A stretch of DNA of 6,477 nucleotides from CALJGI01 sp047618115 (GCA_047618115.1 JBLHKV010000223.1:1-6477), one strand, 5' to 3'; shown: positions 1-6,070, counted from the first letter of the stretch. Notes: generated from the sequence alone by a model not told the origin. Made by a program: numbers and translations.

Positions 1-410
1 TAGATATCCATGGCATCTGTCGCCAGTGCGAGTGAACTAGTCAAACTAGAGAGTTCGACATTATCGCGAAGCTCTATATGATCCGCTTGGTCGATTATCC
101 GCCCATTTTCGGCAGATACAGTCCAGACTGGCTGGCCCTCGCTGTAAACCTCCAGCAGGGGTTGGGTCACCAGGGAAACTCCCGTTGAGTCGAAATGTTG
201 AAGATCTGACATCACCAGAACATGGCTGCGCTGACCACTGGCTTCGTACTGCCAACTGCGGGCCTGGACAACATAGTTATCCGCAATGGCTACGCTTTCC
301 GAAGGAGTCGTGCCTATGATGGTGGGCGCCCCGGAGATCAGGTAGTAAATCAGAAGTCCAAGTATGGCTACGGTCAGCATACTTTGGAGCGCTCGGCGGA
401 TGATTAACAT
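1..410 (-). CDS. lptC: LptC, LPS export inner-membrane anchor (partial, 5' part only)
   Basis: LptC is the bitopic inner-membrane protein that takes LPS from the LptB2FG ABC transporter and passes it to LptA in the periplasmic bridge. My translation from the ATG at 410 gives 136 codons before the window edge, so roughly the last quarter to third of a typical protein of about 190 residues is missing. Residues 1-9 are short and basic (MLIIRRALQ). Residues 10-28 form one hydrophobic helix (VAILLGLLIYYLI), the expected uncleaved anchor. The rest has the LptC beta-jellyroll signature: ADNYVVQARSW near residues 43-53, TQPLLEVYSEGQPVWTVSAE near 82-101, and HIELRDNVEL near 112-121, leading into LATDAMDI. 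It lies 4 bp after kdsC, as in the E. coli kdsC-lptC-lptA-lptB order, so lptA and lptB are expected just beyond the window. No strong Shine-Dalgarno precedes the ATG, which suggests translational coupling to kdsC. The family call is secure. Confidence 0.93.
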   Translation of the reverse strand, partial: MLIIRRALQSMLTVAILGLLIYYLISGAPTIIGTTPSESVAIADNYVVQARSWQYEASGQRSHVLVMSDLQHFDSTGVSLVTQPLLEVYSEGQPVWTVSAENGRIIDQADHIELRDNVELSSLTSSLALATDAMDI

Positions 411-414
411 AGGT

Positions 415-930
415 TTAGCGCATGCCGGCCAGAGCAGCGCTAAATGTACCCTGGGAATTCATAATTAATTCACAAGCGTCTCTAACAGCTCCATTGCCGC
501 CGATTCGCTCACTGACCCAGTCTGCGCCTTGGATAACCATGGGGTGCGCGTCGGCAACAGTCATGCCCAGTCTACAAGCCTCAATGGCGCTCAGATCCGG
601 CAAGTCGTCTCCCATGTAGGCTGCGCTGGCCAGGGATAGCGACATACTGTCACACAAGGCGCTGAGGGCTTTCAACTTATCCTGTTGCCCTTGTATTACG
701 TGTTCAATACCCAATTCTTTTGCCCGATTCGCAACAATTTGAGAGCGTCGACCGGTGATGATGGCTACGGCCACGCCACTTGACTGCAAAAGCTTTAACC
801 CCAGGCCATCGCGGACATTGAAGGTCTTAATTTCCTCACCCGCATTGGACATGTACAGCTTGCCATCGCTGAGAATACCATCCACATCCAGGGCTAGGAT
901 TTTGATATCGGCGGCACGATCAAGAATCAT
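415..930 (-). CDS. kdsC: KdsC, 3-deoxy-D-manno-octulosonate-8-phosphate phosphatase
   Basis: KdsC hydrolyses KDO-8-phosphate to KDO and phosphate, the third step of the CMP-KDO pathway, in the cytoplasm. The 171-residue protein is a cap-less HAD-superfamily phosphatase that acts as a tetramer in known members. Visible HAD motifs are motif I LALDVDGILSDG (nucleophile D15, acid/base D17), motif II ITGR (T59), the motif III lysine in QQDKL (K85), and motif IV MGDDLPD (D108, D109). The C-terminal GGNGAVRDACELIM segment (about 144-157) is the KdsC-specific tail that closes over the neighbouring active site. The length is slightly below the 188 residues of E. coli KdsC, mainly because of a shorter N-terminus. 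The ATG overlaps the kdsD stop as ATGA, so the two genes are translationally coupled, and lptC follows after 4 bp. Confidence 0.96.
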   Translation of the reverse strand: MILDRAADIKILALDVDGILSDGKLYMSNAGEEIKTFNVRDGLGLKLLQSSGVAVAIITGRRSQIVANRAKELGIEHVIQGQQDKLKALSALCDSMSLSLASAAYMGDDLPDLSAIEACRLGMTVADAHPMVIQGADWVSERIGGNGAVRDACELIMNSQGTFSAALAGMR

Positions 931-1898
931 GCGACACCGGCCTTGAGCAAGTCCTTCAGATCGATGACACCCTCTGGATGTCCAGCATTATCGACCACTA
1001 CCAGCACAGATATTCGGTTGTCATCCATGATGCGCAGAGCCTCGCCAGCCAGCATACCTCGAGTGATAGTCTTGCTATTAATCGACATTATTTCTCTCAC
1101 GGGAGTGTGCCGTAGATCTATTTGCTGCTCTACCGCACGGCGCAGATCACCGTCTGTAAAGACGCCAAGCAGCACGCCCGAGTGGTCGACGATGGTTGTC
1201 ATGCCCTTTCCCTTGCTGTTCACTTCCAACAAAGTATCGGCTAGTAGGGTATCGGGACCGACCTTAGGCATATCTTCGCCGGTATGCATAACATCCTCAA
1301 CTTTTAAGAGCAGTCGACGTCCGAGCACTCCGCCCGGGTGCGAGAAGGCAAAGTCGTCGGCGGTAAAGCCACGAGCCTCAAGTAGTGCTATGGCTATCGC
1401 ATCGCCCATAACGAGGCTTACTGTAGTACTGGAGGTTGGCGCGAGATCGAGTGGGCAGGCTTCGATGTCGACCCCGGTGTCAAGGTTGACGTCAGCGGCT
1501 CTTGCCAACTCCGAGTCAGCGTTTCCAGTCAAGCTTATCAGTGGTATTCCCATGCGCTTAAGCAAAGGTAGCAGCGTGAGTATTTCATTGGCCTGCCCGG
1601 AGTTTGACAGGGCTATGACCGTGTCTATAGGCGTTATCATACCCATGTCACCGTGGCTCGCTTCGCCTGGATGTACAAACATAGCGGGGGTTCCGGTGCT
1701 CGCGAGAGTAGAGGCGATCTTGGTGGCGATGTGGCCTGATTTCCCTATGCCGGTAACAACTACGCGGCCCTTACAAGCCAATAAAATCTGGCACGCCTCG
1801 GAAAAATGATTGTCGATACGCGCGCCGAGCGCACAAATAGCTTCGCTCTCCATGGCGATGGTGCGGCGGGCAGACTCGAGAAATGATGGGGGCGTCAT
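927..1898 (-). CDS. kdsD: KdsD, D-arabinose-5-phosphate isomerase
   Basis: KdsD interconverts ribulose-5-phosphate and arabinose-5-phosphate, the first dedicated step of KDO synthesis. With the ATG at 1898 the protein has 323 residues (E. coli KdsD has 328). An N-terminal SIS sugar-isomerase domain (about 30-175) contains TGIGKSGH, SNSGQANE and LAPTSSTT. Two CBS domains follow (about 200-260 and 265-323). The four residues implicated in E. coli catalysis (K59, E111, E152, H193) line up at K53, E105, E146 and H187 with a constant offset of 6, which supports this start. The reading frame stays open to an ATG at 2009, but that adds 37 residues read out of frame through the end of yrbG, and family members do not have them. 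No good Shine-Dalgarno precedes 1898, and yrbG ends 19 bp upstream, so coupling to yrbG is likely. The clustered paralogues gutQ and kpsF have the same architecture, but the neighbours identify this copy as kdsD. Confidence 0.95.
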   Translation of the reverse strand: MTPPSFLESARRTIAMESEAICALGARIDNHFSEACQILLACKGRVVVTGIGKSGHIATKIASTLASTGTPAMFVHPGEASHGDMGMITPIDTVIALSNSGQANEILTLLPLLKRMGIPLISLTGNADSELARAADVNLDTGVDIEACPLDLAPTSSTTVSLVMGDAIAIALLEARGFTADDFAFSHPGGVLGRRLLLKVEDVMHTGEDMPKVGPDTLLADTLLEVNSKGKGMTTIVDHSGVLLGVFTDGDLRRAVEQQIDLRHTPVREIMSINSKTITRGMLAGEALRIMDDNRISVLVVVDNAGHPEGVIDLKDLLKAGVA

Positions 1899-1917
1899 GG
1901 CGGTGGCGAATATCGGC

Positions 1918-2898
1918 TCAGGTAGTTGCAAACAGCCAGTAATAATACATGCCGTAAAGAGCCAAGAACAGCACGCCGGCAGGTCGGCCAATTTGGTGTA
2001 TACACTCATCGCCCTCTCCGCGGTTAGAGTACCAGCTAAAATAGAGACCGCTGGCGAGGATGAGGGTGATACCCGCCATTGCCAGGTAATCCCTGCTAAA
2101 CACTTCAGGGGGTAGAGGCGAGGGGTTAATCAGTGCAGCTAAGGCCATTACACCCAGTAGGTTGAAAAGGTTTGAGCCAATGATGTTGCCAACGGCGATA
2201 TCTGCGTGGCCTTTGAGAGCGCTGGCCACAGTTGCTGCAAGTTCTGGCAGGCTGGTGCCTACCGCCACCACGGTGAGGCCAATTACCAGCGTGCTCACCC
2301 CGAGCGAAGTGGCAATGCCAGTGGCTCCCCAAACCAGTAATTTTGCACTAGCTATCAATGCCAGTAAGCCAAAAGTGAAGTTCAGCCACGCCTTCTTCTT
2401 GGGCATATGAGGGAGTTGTTCGACACCGGCTTCTTTTTCGGCGTGTGAATCGTGTGATTTACTGCGGACTAATACCCACATGATGACGACTAGAGCCGTT
2501 AAAAAGATAACGCCGTCGAGCCTGCTGAGATAGCTATCGTATAGGAATACGCCACCACAAGCTGTGCACGCCAATAAAATAGGCAGCTCTCGCAGAATAA
2601 CTGTGCGCAAAACGATCAGGGGCACCACCAATACCGTCACGCCCAATACAAGGCCAACGTTGGCCAAGTTAGACCCCAGAGCATTACCGACTGCGAGTGC
2701 AGTCTCATTGGCAAGCGCCGCGCTGATAGATACAATAGCTTCAGGTGCAGAGGTTCCGATGGAGACGACGGTGAGCCCTATAATGATTGGAGGCATGCCC
2801 ATATTTTCTGCGATGGATGCCGCGCCCCCCACGAACCGGTCTGCACTCCATACCAGGGCAATGAATCCCACAATTATTGCAAGGGTTGCTGTTAGCAT
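1918..2898 (-). CDS. yrbG: YrbG-type calcium/sodium antiporter (CaCA family)
   Basis: This is an inner-membrane cation exchanger of the CaCA superfamily. The E. coli homologue YrbG has 325 residues; this one has 326. The protein is a tandem inverted duplication, each half carrying an alpha-repeat. Repeat 1 has GTSAPE at 49-53 (acidic ion ligand E53) and GNALGSNLANVGLVLG at 71-86. Repeat 2 has GTSLPE at 214-219 (ligand E219) and GNIIGSNLFNLLGV at 237-250. About ten hydrophobic segments flank these, with a charged cytoplasm-like linker at about 146-170 (RSKSHDSHAEKEAG, then PKKK). All ion-binding signature residues are intact, so the gene looks functional. The transported ion has not been settled for this subfamily and calcium is inferred from relatives. 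It is the promoter-proximal gene of the LPS operon here, 19 bp upstream of kdsD. Confidence 0.93.
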   Translation of the reverse strand: MLTATLAIIVGFIALVWSADRFVGGAASIAENMGMPPIIIGLTVVSIGTSAPEAIVSISAALANETALAVGNALGSNLANVGLVLGVTVLVVPLIVLRTVILRELPILLACTACGGVFLYDSYLSRLDGVIFLTALVVIMWVLVRSKSHDSHAEKEAGVEQLPHMPKKKAWLNFTFGLLALIASAKLLVWGATGIATSLGVSTLVIGLTVVAVGTSLPELAATVASALKGHADIAVGNIIGSNLFNLLGVMALAALINPSPLPPEVFSRDYLAMAGITLILASGLYFSWYSNRGEGDECIHQIGRPAGVLFLALYGMYYYWLFATT

Positions 2899-2907
2899 CC
2901 GGTGATA

Positions 2908-2917
2908 GTCCTGTCCT
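2908..2917 (-). promoter_or_regulatory. Tandem Shine-Dalgarno cores for yrbG
   Basis: Read on the minus strand, the sequence just upstream of yrbG contains AGGAC twice in immediate succession (2917-2913 and 2912-2908). The inner copy ends 9 nt before the ATG at 2898, a normal spacing, and the outer copy would be too far. This supports 2898 as the yrbG start. I could not find a convincing sigma-70 promoter for the minus-strand operon in the remaining intergenic sequence. Confidence 0.6.
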
Positions 2918-2943
2918 GCTGAGAGCGGGGTTTGAGTATGGGT

Positions 2944-2971
2944 GAACTTTGGATTAGTTTTACCTGTCTCA
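2944..2971 (+). promoter_or_regulatory. Candidate sigma-E-type promoter facing mlaC
   Basis: GAACTT at 2944-2949 resembles the sigma-E -35 core (GGAACTT, with T instead of the first G). TCTCA at 2967-2971, preceded by G, resembles the TCnnA-type -10. The spacer is 17 nt, one more than I recall for the E. coli rpoHP3 and degP promoters. A transcript would start near 2977, about 90 nt ahead of mlaC. Sigma-70-like -10 boxes TATGAT (2986-2991) and TACAAT (2996-3001) also occur but have no recognisable -35 partners. The match is by eye in a single sequence, so it is only a candidate. Confidence 0.3.
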
Positions 2972-2986
2972 AGGGTAAGGGTTTTT

Positions 2987-3055
2987 ATGATCAGCTACAA
3001 TATGTATGGAAAGCGAACTCCTGGTTGGAGCAATGTGTTGAACAGTAGTCGGTAA
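2987..3055 (+). CDS. Possible 22-codon leader ORF upstream of mlaC
   Basis: An ATG at 2987 opens a 22-codon frame (beginning MISYNMYGKR, ending NVLNSSR) that stops with TAA at 3053-3055. TAAGGG at 2976-2981 lies 5 nt before the ATG and could be a ribosome binding site. The stop codon is embedded in the mlaC Shine-Dalgarno (TAAGGA), and mlaC begins 12 nt after the stop, a geometry that would allow ribosomes ending here to re-initiate at mlaC. The peptide has no recognisable motif, transmembrane stretch or attenuator-type codon run, and I do not recognise it. It is not a legible remnant of mlaD. A short chance ORF is the main alternative. If the transcript starts near 2977, its binding site would sit at the extreme 5' end and work poorly. 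Confidence 0.25.
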   Translation: MISYNMYGKRTPGWSNVLNSSR

Positions 3056-3058
3056 GGA
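3054..3058 (+). promoter_or_regulatory. Shine-Dalgarno of mlaC
   Basis: AAGGA lies 9 nt upstream of the ATG at 3068 and fixes that codon as the mlaC start. Its first two bases are also the last two of the TAA that closes the possible leader ORF. Confidence 0.7.
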
Positions 3059-3067
3059 AATAAACAA

Positions 3068-3787
3068 ATGAAGAGAACAATGGTCAGGTGGAGAGAGGTT
3101 TTCATAGGGATGATATTGATCTTCCTAAGCCCGCTTTCCATCGCAGCGAGCGGGGATGGTGATTTACGAACCGCGCATGCGGTTATGGAAGAGACCACGT
3201 CGCGCGTGATGGAGGTTTTGGCCGAAGCGGAGACCTATCACGACGAGGACCCCGATCGATACTACCAACAAATTCACGGTGTATTAGATGAGTTGGTCGA
3301 TTTCGACTTTTTTGCGCGTGCTGTAATGGGTCGTTATGCCAGTAGACAGCGCTACGAGGCTATGAATGCCGACCAAAAAATGAAGTTCAAGGAGCAGGTT
3401 TCCCGCTTCAGCTCCGTGATCCGCATTGGGCTTGTGCGTACCTATGGGAAAGGCCTTCTGGCATTTAATGGGTCCGAGGTAAAAATCATGCCGCCGGACG
3501 CCGATTTCGATCTAAACGATTCGTCGATAACCGTGGTGCAGCATATCTACAGTGAGGCTAAAGACCCGTACATCATCCGCTACAGCATGCACAAGAGCCG
3601 TTCGGAAGCGTGGCGTATGCGCAACATGATCGTCGAATCCATTAATTTGGGGCAGATTTATCGGAACCAGTTTGAAGCGGCGATGCGTGATCACAAGGGG
3701 AATATTGACCGCGTCATCGATAGCTGGGCCATTGATGAGGGCGATTCGGACGCCGAAGCTAAACTGCAGGCTGGCGCCTCGAGTTAA
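3068..3787 (+). CDS. mlaC: MlaC, periplasmic phospholipid-binding transport protein
   Basis: MlaC (Ttg2D family) is a soluble periplasmic protein that carries phospholipid between the outer-membrane MlaA complex and the inner-membrane MlaFEDB transporter, helping to keep outer-leaflet lipid asymmetry. The 239-residue product starts with a Sec signal peptide: basic MKRTMVRWRE, hydrophobic VFIGMILIFLSPLSI, and probable cleavage near residues 26-28 (SIAAS). Family landmarks follow: VDFDFFARAVMGRY (77-90), the QKMKFKEQVSRF helix (103-114), EVKIMPP (137-143), and the terminal SINLGQIYRNQFEAAM block (191-206). An acidic, Ala-rich tail (about 222-239) extends beyond the E. coli protein of 211 residues. 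Normally mlaF, mlaE and mlaD lie directly upstream and mlaB directly downstream. Here the upstream neighbour is a divergent yrbG 169 bp away and the downstream one is ibaG, so this copy is separated from its partners. The reading frame is intact. Confidence 0.93.
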   Translation: MKRTMVRWREVFIGMILIFLSPLSIAASGDGDLRTAHAVMEETTSRVMEVLAEAETYHDEDPDRYYQQIHGVLDELVDFDFFARAVMGRYASRQRYEAMNADQKMKFKEQVSRFSSVIRIGLVRTYGKGLLAFNGSEVKIMPPDADFDLNDSSITVVQHIYSEAKDPYIIRYSMHKSRSEAWRMRNMIVESINLGQIYRNQFEAAMRDHKGNIDRVIDSWAIDEGDSDAEAKLQAGASS

Positions 3788-3792
3788 GCCCT

Positions 3793-3798
3793 TATAAT
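3793..3798 (+). promoter_or_regulatory. Promoter -10-like TATAAT ahead of ibaG-murA
   Basis: A perfect TATAAT lies 5 bp past the mlaC stop in the 101-bp gap before ibaG. The region 16-18 bp upstream (around 3769-3776, GC-rich) has no good TTGACA-like -35. A second near-match, TACAAT at 3846-3851, also lacks a clear -35. The gap is unusually long for an otherwise tightly packed plus-strand cluster, so an internal promoter for ibaG-murA-hisGD is plausible but not shown. Confidence 0.3.
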
Positions 3799-3808
3799 CC
3801 TGCAATAG

Positions 3809-3849
3809 TGTAGGCATGCCGCTCGCGTTTTATAGAGAATTCTCCTACA
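3809..3849 (+). repeat. Inverted repeats in the mlaC-ibaG gap
   Basis: TGTAGG (3809-3814) and CCTACA (3844-3849) are perfect inverted copies separated by 29 bp. Inside lie two short perfect palindromes, GGCATGCC (3813-3820) and GAGAATTCTC (3835-3844). The outer stem is too short and its loop too large to look like a rho-independent terminator, and no U-run follows. It could be an operator, an mRNA structure or chance. Confidence 0.3.
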
Positions 3850-3888
3850 ATTCGCGGCTTTCCCGTTCCCAGGTAGTTGGCCAGACGT

Positions 3889-4140
3889 ATGAACCCAGAT
3901 GAAGTACGGAAACTGTTGCTCGAGCAACTCACCGTAAGTGAGCTTTTTGTTAGTGGTGAGGGCAGTCACTTTGAAATTGTTGCGATAGGGGATGTTTTCC
4001 AGGGCATGCGTCCAGTGCAAAAACAGCAGTTAATCTATGCGCCGCTCGTATCCTATATCGCCGATGGTACTATCCACGCAGTGAACATTAAAACCTACAC
4101 CGACCAGGAATGGGCTGACATAACACCCCGGCAGGACTAG
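3889..4140 (+). CDS. ibaG: IbaG, BolA-family protein
   Basis: IbaG (YrbA) is a small cytoplasmic BolA-family protein. Members pair with monothiol glutaredoxins to bind an iron-sulfur cluster, and the gene is linked to acid stress and envelope phenotypes in E. coli and Vibrio. The 83-residue product covers the whole BolA fold (E. coli IbaG has 84). Landmarks are the VSGEGSHFEIVAIG strand pair (21-34, H27), the FQGMRPVQKQQLIY helix (37-50), and the IHAVNIKTYT strand (62-71) with the invariant His H63. I chose ATG 3889 because its MNPDEVRKLL lines up with the start of the E. coli protein. A TTG at 3877 in the same frame would add four residues, but the AGG at 3871-3873 would then be only 3 nt away. 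The gene sits 4 bp before murA, as in many gammaproteobacteria. That placement distinguishes it from bolA proper. Confidence 0.92.
   Translation: MNPDEVRKLLLEQLTVSELFVSGEGSHFEIVAIGDVFQGMRPVQKQQLIYAPLVSYIADGTIHAVNIKTYTDQEWADITPRQD
4133..4136 (+). promoter_or_regulatory. Shine-Dalgarno deciding the GTG start of murA
   Basis: AGGA inside the last codons of ibaG lies 8 nt ahead of the GTG at 4145. This spacing supports the non-ATG start and couples murA to ibaG translation. Confidence 0.55.
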
Positions 4141-4144
4141 CAGG

Positions 4145-5407
4145 GTGGACAAGCTCATTATTCGAGGCGGTGTGCGGCTAAACGGCGAGTTGCGTATATC
4201 CGGCGCCAAAAACTCTGCGCTGCCCATTCTTGCTGCCACACTCTTGTGTAGTGAGTCTGTCACTGTGCGTAATTTACCCCATCTTCACGACGTCACCACC
4301 ATGATCGAATTGCTCGGGTGCATGGGGGTGGAACTGGTCATAGACGAGAAGCTGAGCGTCGAAGTCAATTCCAATACCATGGACCGTTTTTCCGCTCCAT
4401 ACGAACTGGTGAAAACCATGCGGGCATCAATATTGGTCCTCGGGCCGATGGTGGCTCGTCACGGTAGAGCTCAGGTCTCTTTCCCCGGTGGATGCGCTAT
4501 TGGTAGCCGCCCGGTCGACTTGCATTTGCGAGGGCTGGAGGCTATGGGAGCTGTCATCACCATTGATGGTGGTTATATTAATGCCGAGGTCACAGGCCGC
4601 CTGCAGGGGGCAACCATATTTATGGAAACGGTCACCGTTGGTGGCACTGAAAATATTATGATGGCGGCAACCTTGGCTGAGGGGGTCACCGTAATCGAAA
4701 ATGCGGCGCGCGAGCCAGAGGTCGTCGATTTGGCCAATTTCTTGGTGGCAATGGGAGCCAGGGTTAGCGGTCACGGAACAGACACTATTACAATCGAAGG
4801 CGTCGAGGAGCTCCATGGTTGCGTCTATGATGTGATGCCGGACCGAATAGAAACCGGTACCTATCTGGTAGCTGCTGCTGCCACTGGAGGCCGTGTCAAA
4901 CTTAAGGATACACAGCCGGACTATCTGGATGCCGTGCTGAGTAAATTGGAGGAGGCGGGGGCTACAATCACTTCGGGTTACAATTGGATTGAATTGGATA
5001 TGGAGGGTCGTAGGCCCAAAGCAGTGAATATCAAGACTGCCCCTTACCCCGGATTCCCTACCGACATGCAGGCCCAGTTTACTGCCATGAACGCTATTGC
5101 AGAGGGGACCGGAGCGGTGACGGAAACTGTATTTGAAAACAGGTTGATCCAAACTCACGAGATGAATCGCATGGGCGCGAATATTGTTATAGAGGGCAAT
5201 ACGGCGATAGTTACCGGAGTTGAAACGCTTCAGGGTGCTCCGGTCATGGCGTCAGACTTGCGGGCTTCTGCCAGTTTGGTAATAGCTGGACTGGTTGCTC
5301 AGGGAGAAACGCTTATCGATCGAATTTATCACATTGATCGGGGTTACGAGTGCATCGAGGAAAAATTACAGGCGCTCGGTGCAAATATTAGCCGCCGATC
5401 CTCCTGA
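4145..5407 (+). CDS. murA: MurA, UDP-N-acetylglucosamine 1-carboxyvinyltransferase
   Basis: MurA transfers enolpyruvate from phosphoenolpyruvate to UDP-GlcNAc, the first committed step of peptidoglycan synthesis, in the cytoplasm. It is the fosfomycin target in bacteria. The protein has 420 residues (E. coli 419) and the two-domain inside-out alpha/beta fold. Visible active-site elements are ISGAKNSALPIL with K22 and N23, PGGCAIGSRPVDLH with catalytic C117 and R122 (E. coli C115 and R120), PTDMQAQF with D307 (E. coli D305), and HIDRGYE with R399 (E. coli R397). Cysteine rather than aspartate at 117 predicts the usual fosfomycin-sensitive type. The GTG start is supported by the MDKLIIRGG N-terminus, which matches E. 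coli MDKFRVQG, and by an upstream AGGA. It lies 4 bp after ibaG and 15 bp before hisG. The frame is complete and shows no anomaly. Confidence 0.98.
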   Translation: MDKLIIRGGVRLNGELRISGAKNSALPILAATLLCSESVTVRNLPHLHDVTTMIELLGCMGVELVIDEKLSVEVNSNTMDRFSAPYELVKTMRASILVLGPMVARHGRAQVSFPGGCAIGSRPVDLHLRGLEAMGAVITIDGGYINAEVTGRLQGATIFMETVTVGGTENIMMAATLAEGVTVIENAAREPEVVDLANFLVAMGARVSGHGTDTITIEGVEELHGCVYDVMPDRIETGTYLVAAAATGGRVKLKDTQPDYLDAVLSKLEEAGATITSGYNWIELDMEGRRPKAVNIKTAPYPGFPTDMQAQFTAMNAIAEGTGAVTETVFENRLIQTHEMNRMGANIVIEGNTAIVTGVETLQGAPVMASDLRASASLVIAGLVAQGETLIDRIYHIDRGYECIEEKLQALGANISRRSS

Positions 5408-5422
5408 CACCAGAGGCTTTAC

Positions 5423-6070
5423 ATGTCCCACCCTGTAACGATTGCCTTGACCAAAGGACGTATACTCAAAGAGACCTTGCCGCTTTTGGCCGAAGCGGGC
5501 ATCGAGCCTCTGGAGGATATTTCCACAAGTCGTAAACTCATTTTCCAAACCAATGACCCGGAAGTGCGGATATTGGTGCTGCGCGGCAGCGATGTGCCCA
5601 CTTACGTCAAACACGGTGCCGCCGACATGGGCGTGACAGGAAAGGATACCCTGCTGGAGCAGGGCGCGGAGGGACTCTACGAGCCACTAGATCTAAATAT
5701 TGCTCGCTGTCGATTAATGACTGCGGGGCGGGTCGACCGCGGGGTTATGGGCAATCGGGTGCGGGTAGCGTCAAAATTTGTAAATATTTCTCGACGATTT
5801 TTTGCAGAGCGTGGCGTTCATGCCGAGATCATCAAATTGTATGGAGCGATGGAATTGGCCCCGATAATGGATCTGGCAGATTTGATAGTAGACGTCGTCG
5901 ATACCGGTAATACGCTAAAAGCTAATGGCCTCGAACCCATAGAGCTTATTGCGGATATCAGTTCGCGTTTAGTGGTTAACAAAGCCGCGATGAGACGCGC
6001 CCACGGCAGCATTCAGCGTATCGTCAATGATATCTCCAGTGCTGTGGACAGATCGCGAGACCTTCCGTGA
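5423..6070 (+). CDS. hisG: HisG, ATP phosphoribosyltransferase, short form (HisZ-dependent)
   Basis: HisG condenses ATP with PRPP to give phosphoribosyl-ATP, the first step of histidine biosynthesis. At 215 residues it is the short catalytic form. It has both periplasmic-binding-like lobes but ends after RIVNDISSAV, without the C-terminal ACT-like domain of about 80 residues that gives histidine feedback in the E. coli long form (299 residues). Visible blocks are IALTKGRILKETLPLL (7-22), RGSDVPTYVKHGAADMGVTG (54-73), LYGAMELAPIMDLADLI (139-155) and the PRPP-binding loop VDVVDTGNTL (156-165). Short HisG enzymes work as a hetero-octamer with the regulatory subunit HisZ, a histidyl-tRNA synthetase paralogue. 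No hisZ is in this window, so one is inferred elsewhere in the genome. AGAGG (5412-5416) sits 6 nt before the ATG. murA ends 15 bp upstream and hisD overlaps by one base. Confidence 0.96.
   Translation: MSHPVTIALTKGRILKETLPLLAEAGIEPLEDISTSRKLIFQTNDPEVRILVLRGSDVPTYVKHGAADMGVTGKDTLLEQGAEGLYEPLDLNIARCRLMTAGRVDRGVMGNRVRVASKFVNISRRFFAERGVHAEIIKLYGAMELAPIMDLADLIVDVVDTGNTLKANGLEPIELIADISSRLVVNKAAMRRAHGSIQRIVNDISSAVDRSRDLP

Noticed and set aside
943..1809. A 288-codon open frame on the plus strand opposite kdsD
   Set aside because: It is antisense to an unmistakable kdsD, is Ser/Pro/Arg-rich as expected of a shadow frame, and shows no recognisable domain or ribosome binding site.
1810..2905. Several open frames of about 80-115 codons on the plus strand across yrbG and the kdsD start
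   Set aside because: They mirror the codon structure of yrbG and kdsD on the other strand and show no domain or start signal.
2995..3198. A 67-codon minus-strand frame across the mlaC start
   Set aside because: It is antisense to the mlaC signal-peptide region. Its hydrophobic stretch is a by-product of the coding on the other strand, and no Shine-Dalgarno was seen.
3809..3849. Rho-independent terminator after mlaC
   Set aside because: The only stem is 6 bp with a 29-nt loop and no following T-run, so it is listed as an inverted repeat only.
4427..5158. A 243-codon open frame on the minus strand opposite murA
   Set aside because: It lies entirely inside the intact murA gene, has low-complexity Ser/His/Cys-rich composition and no family features.
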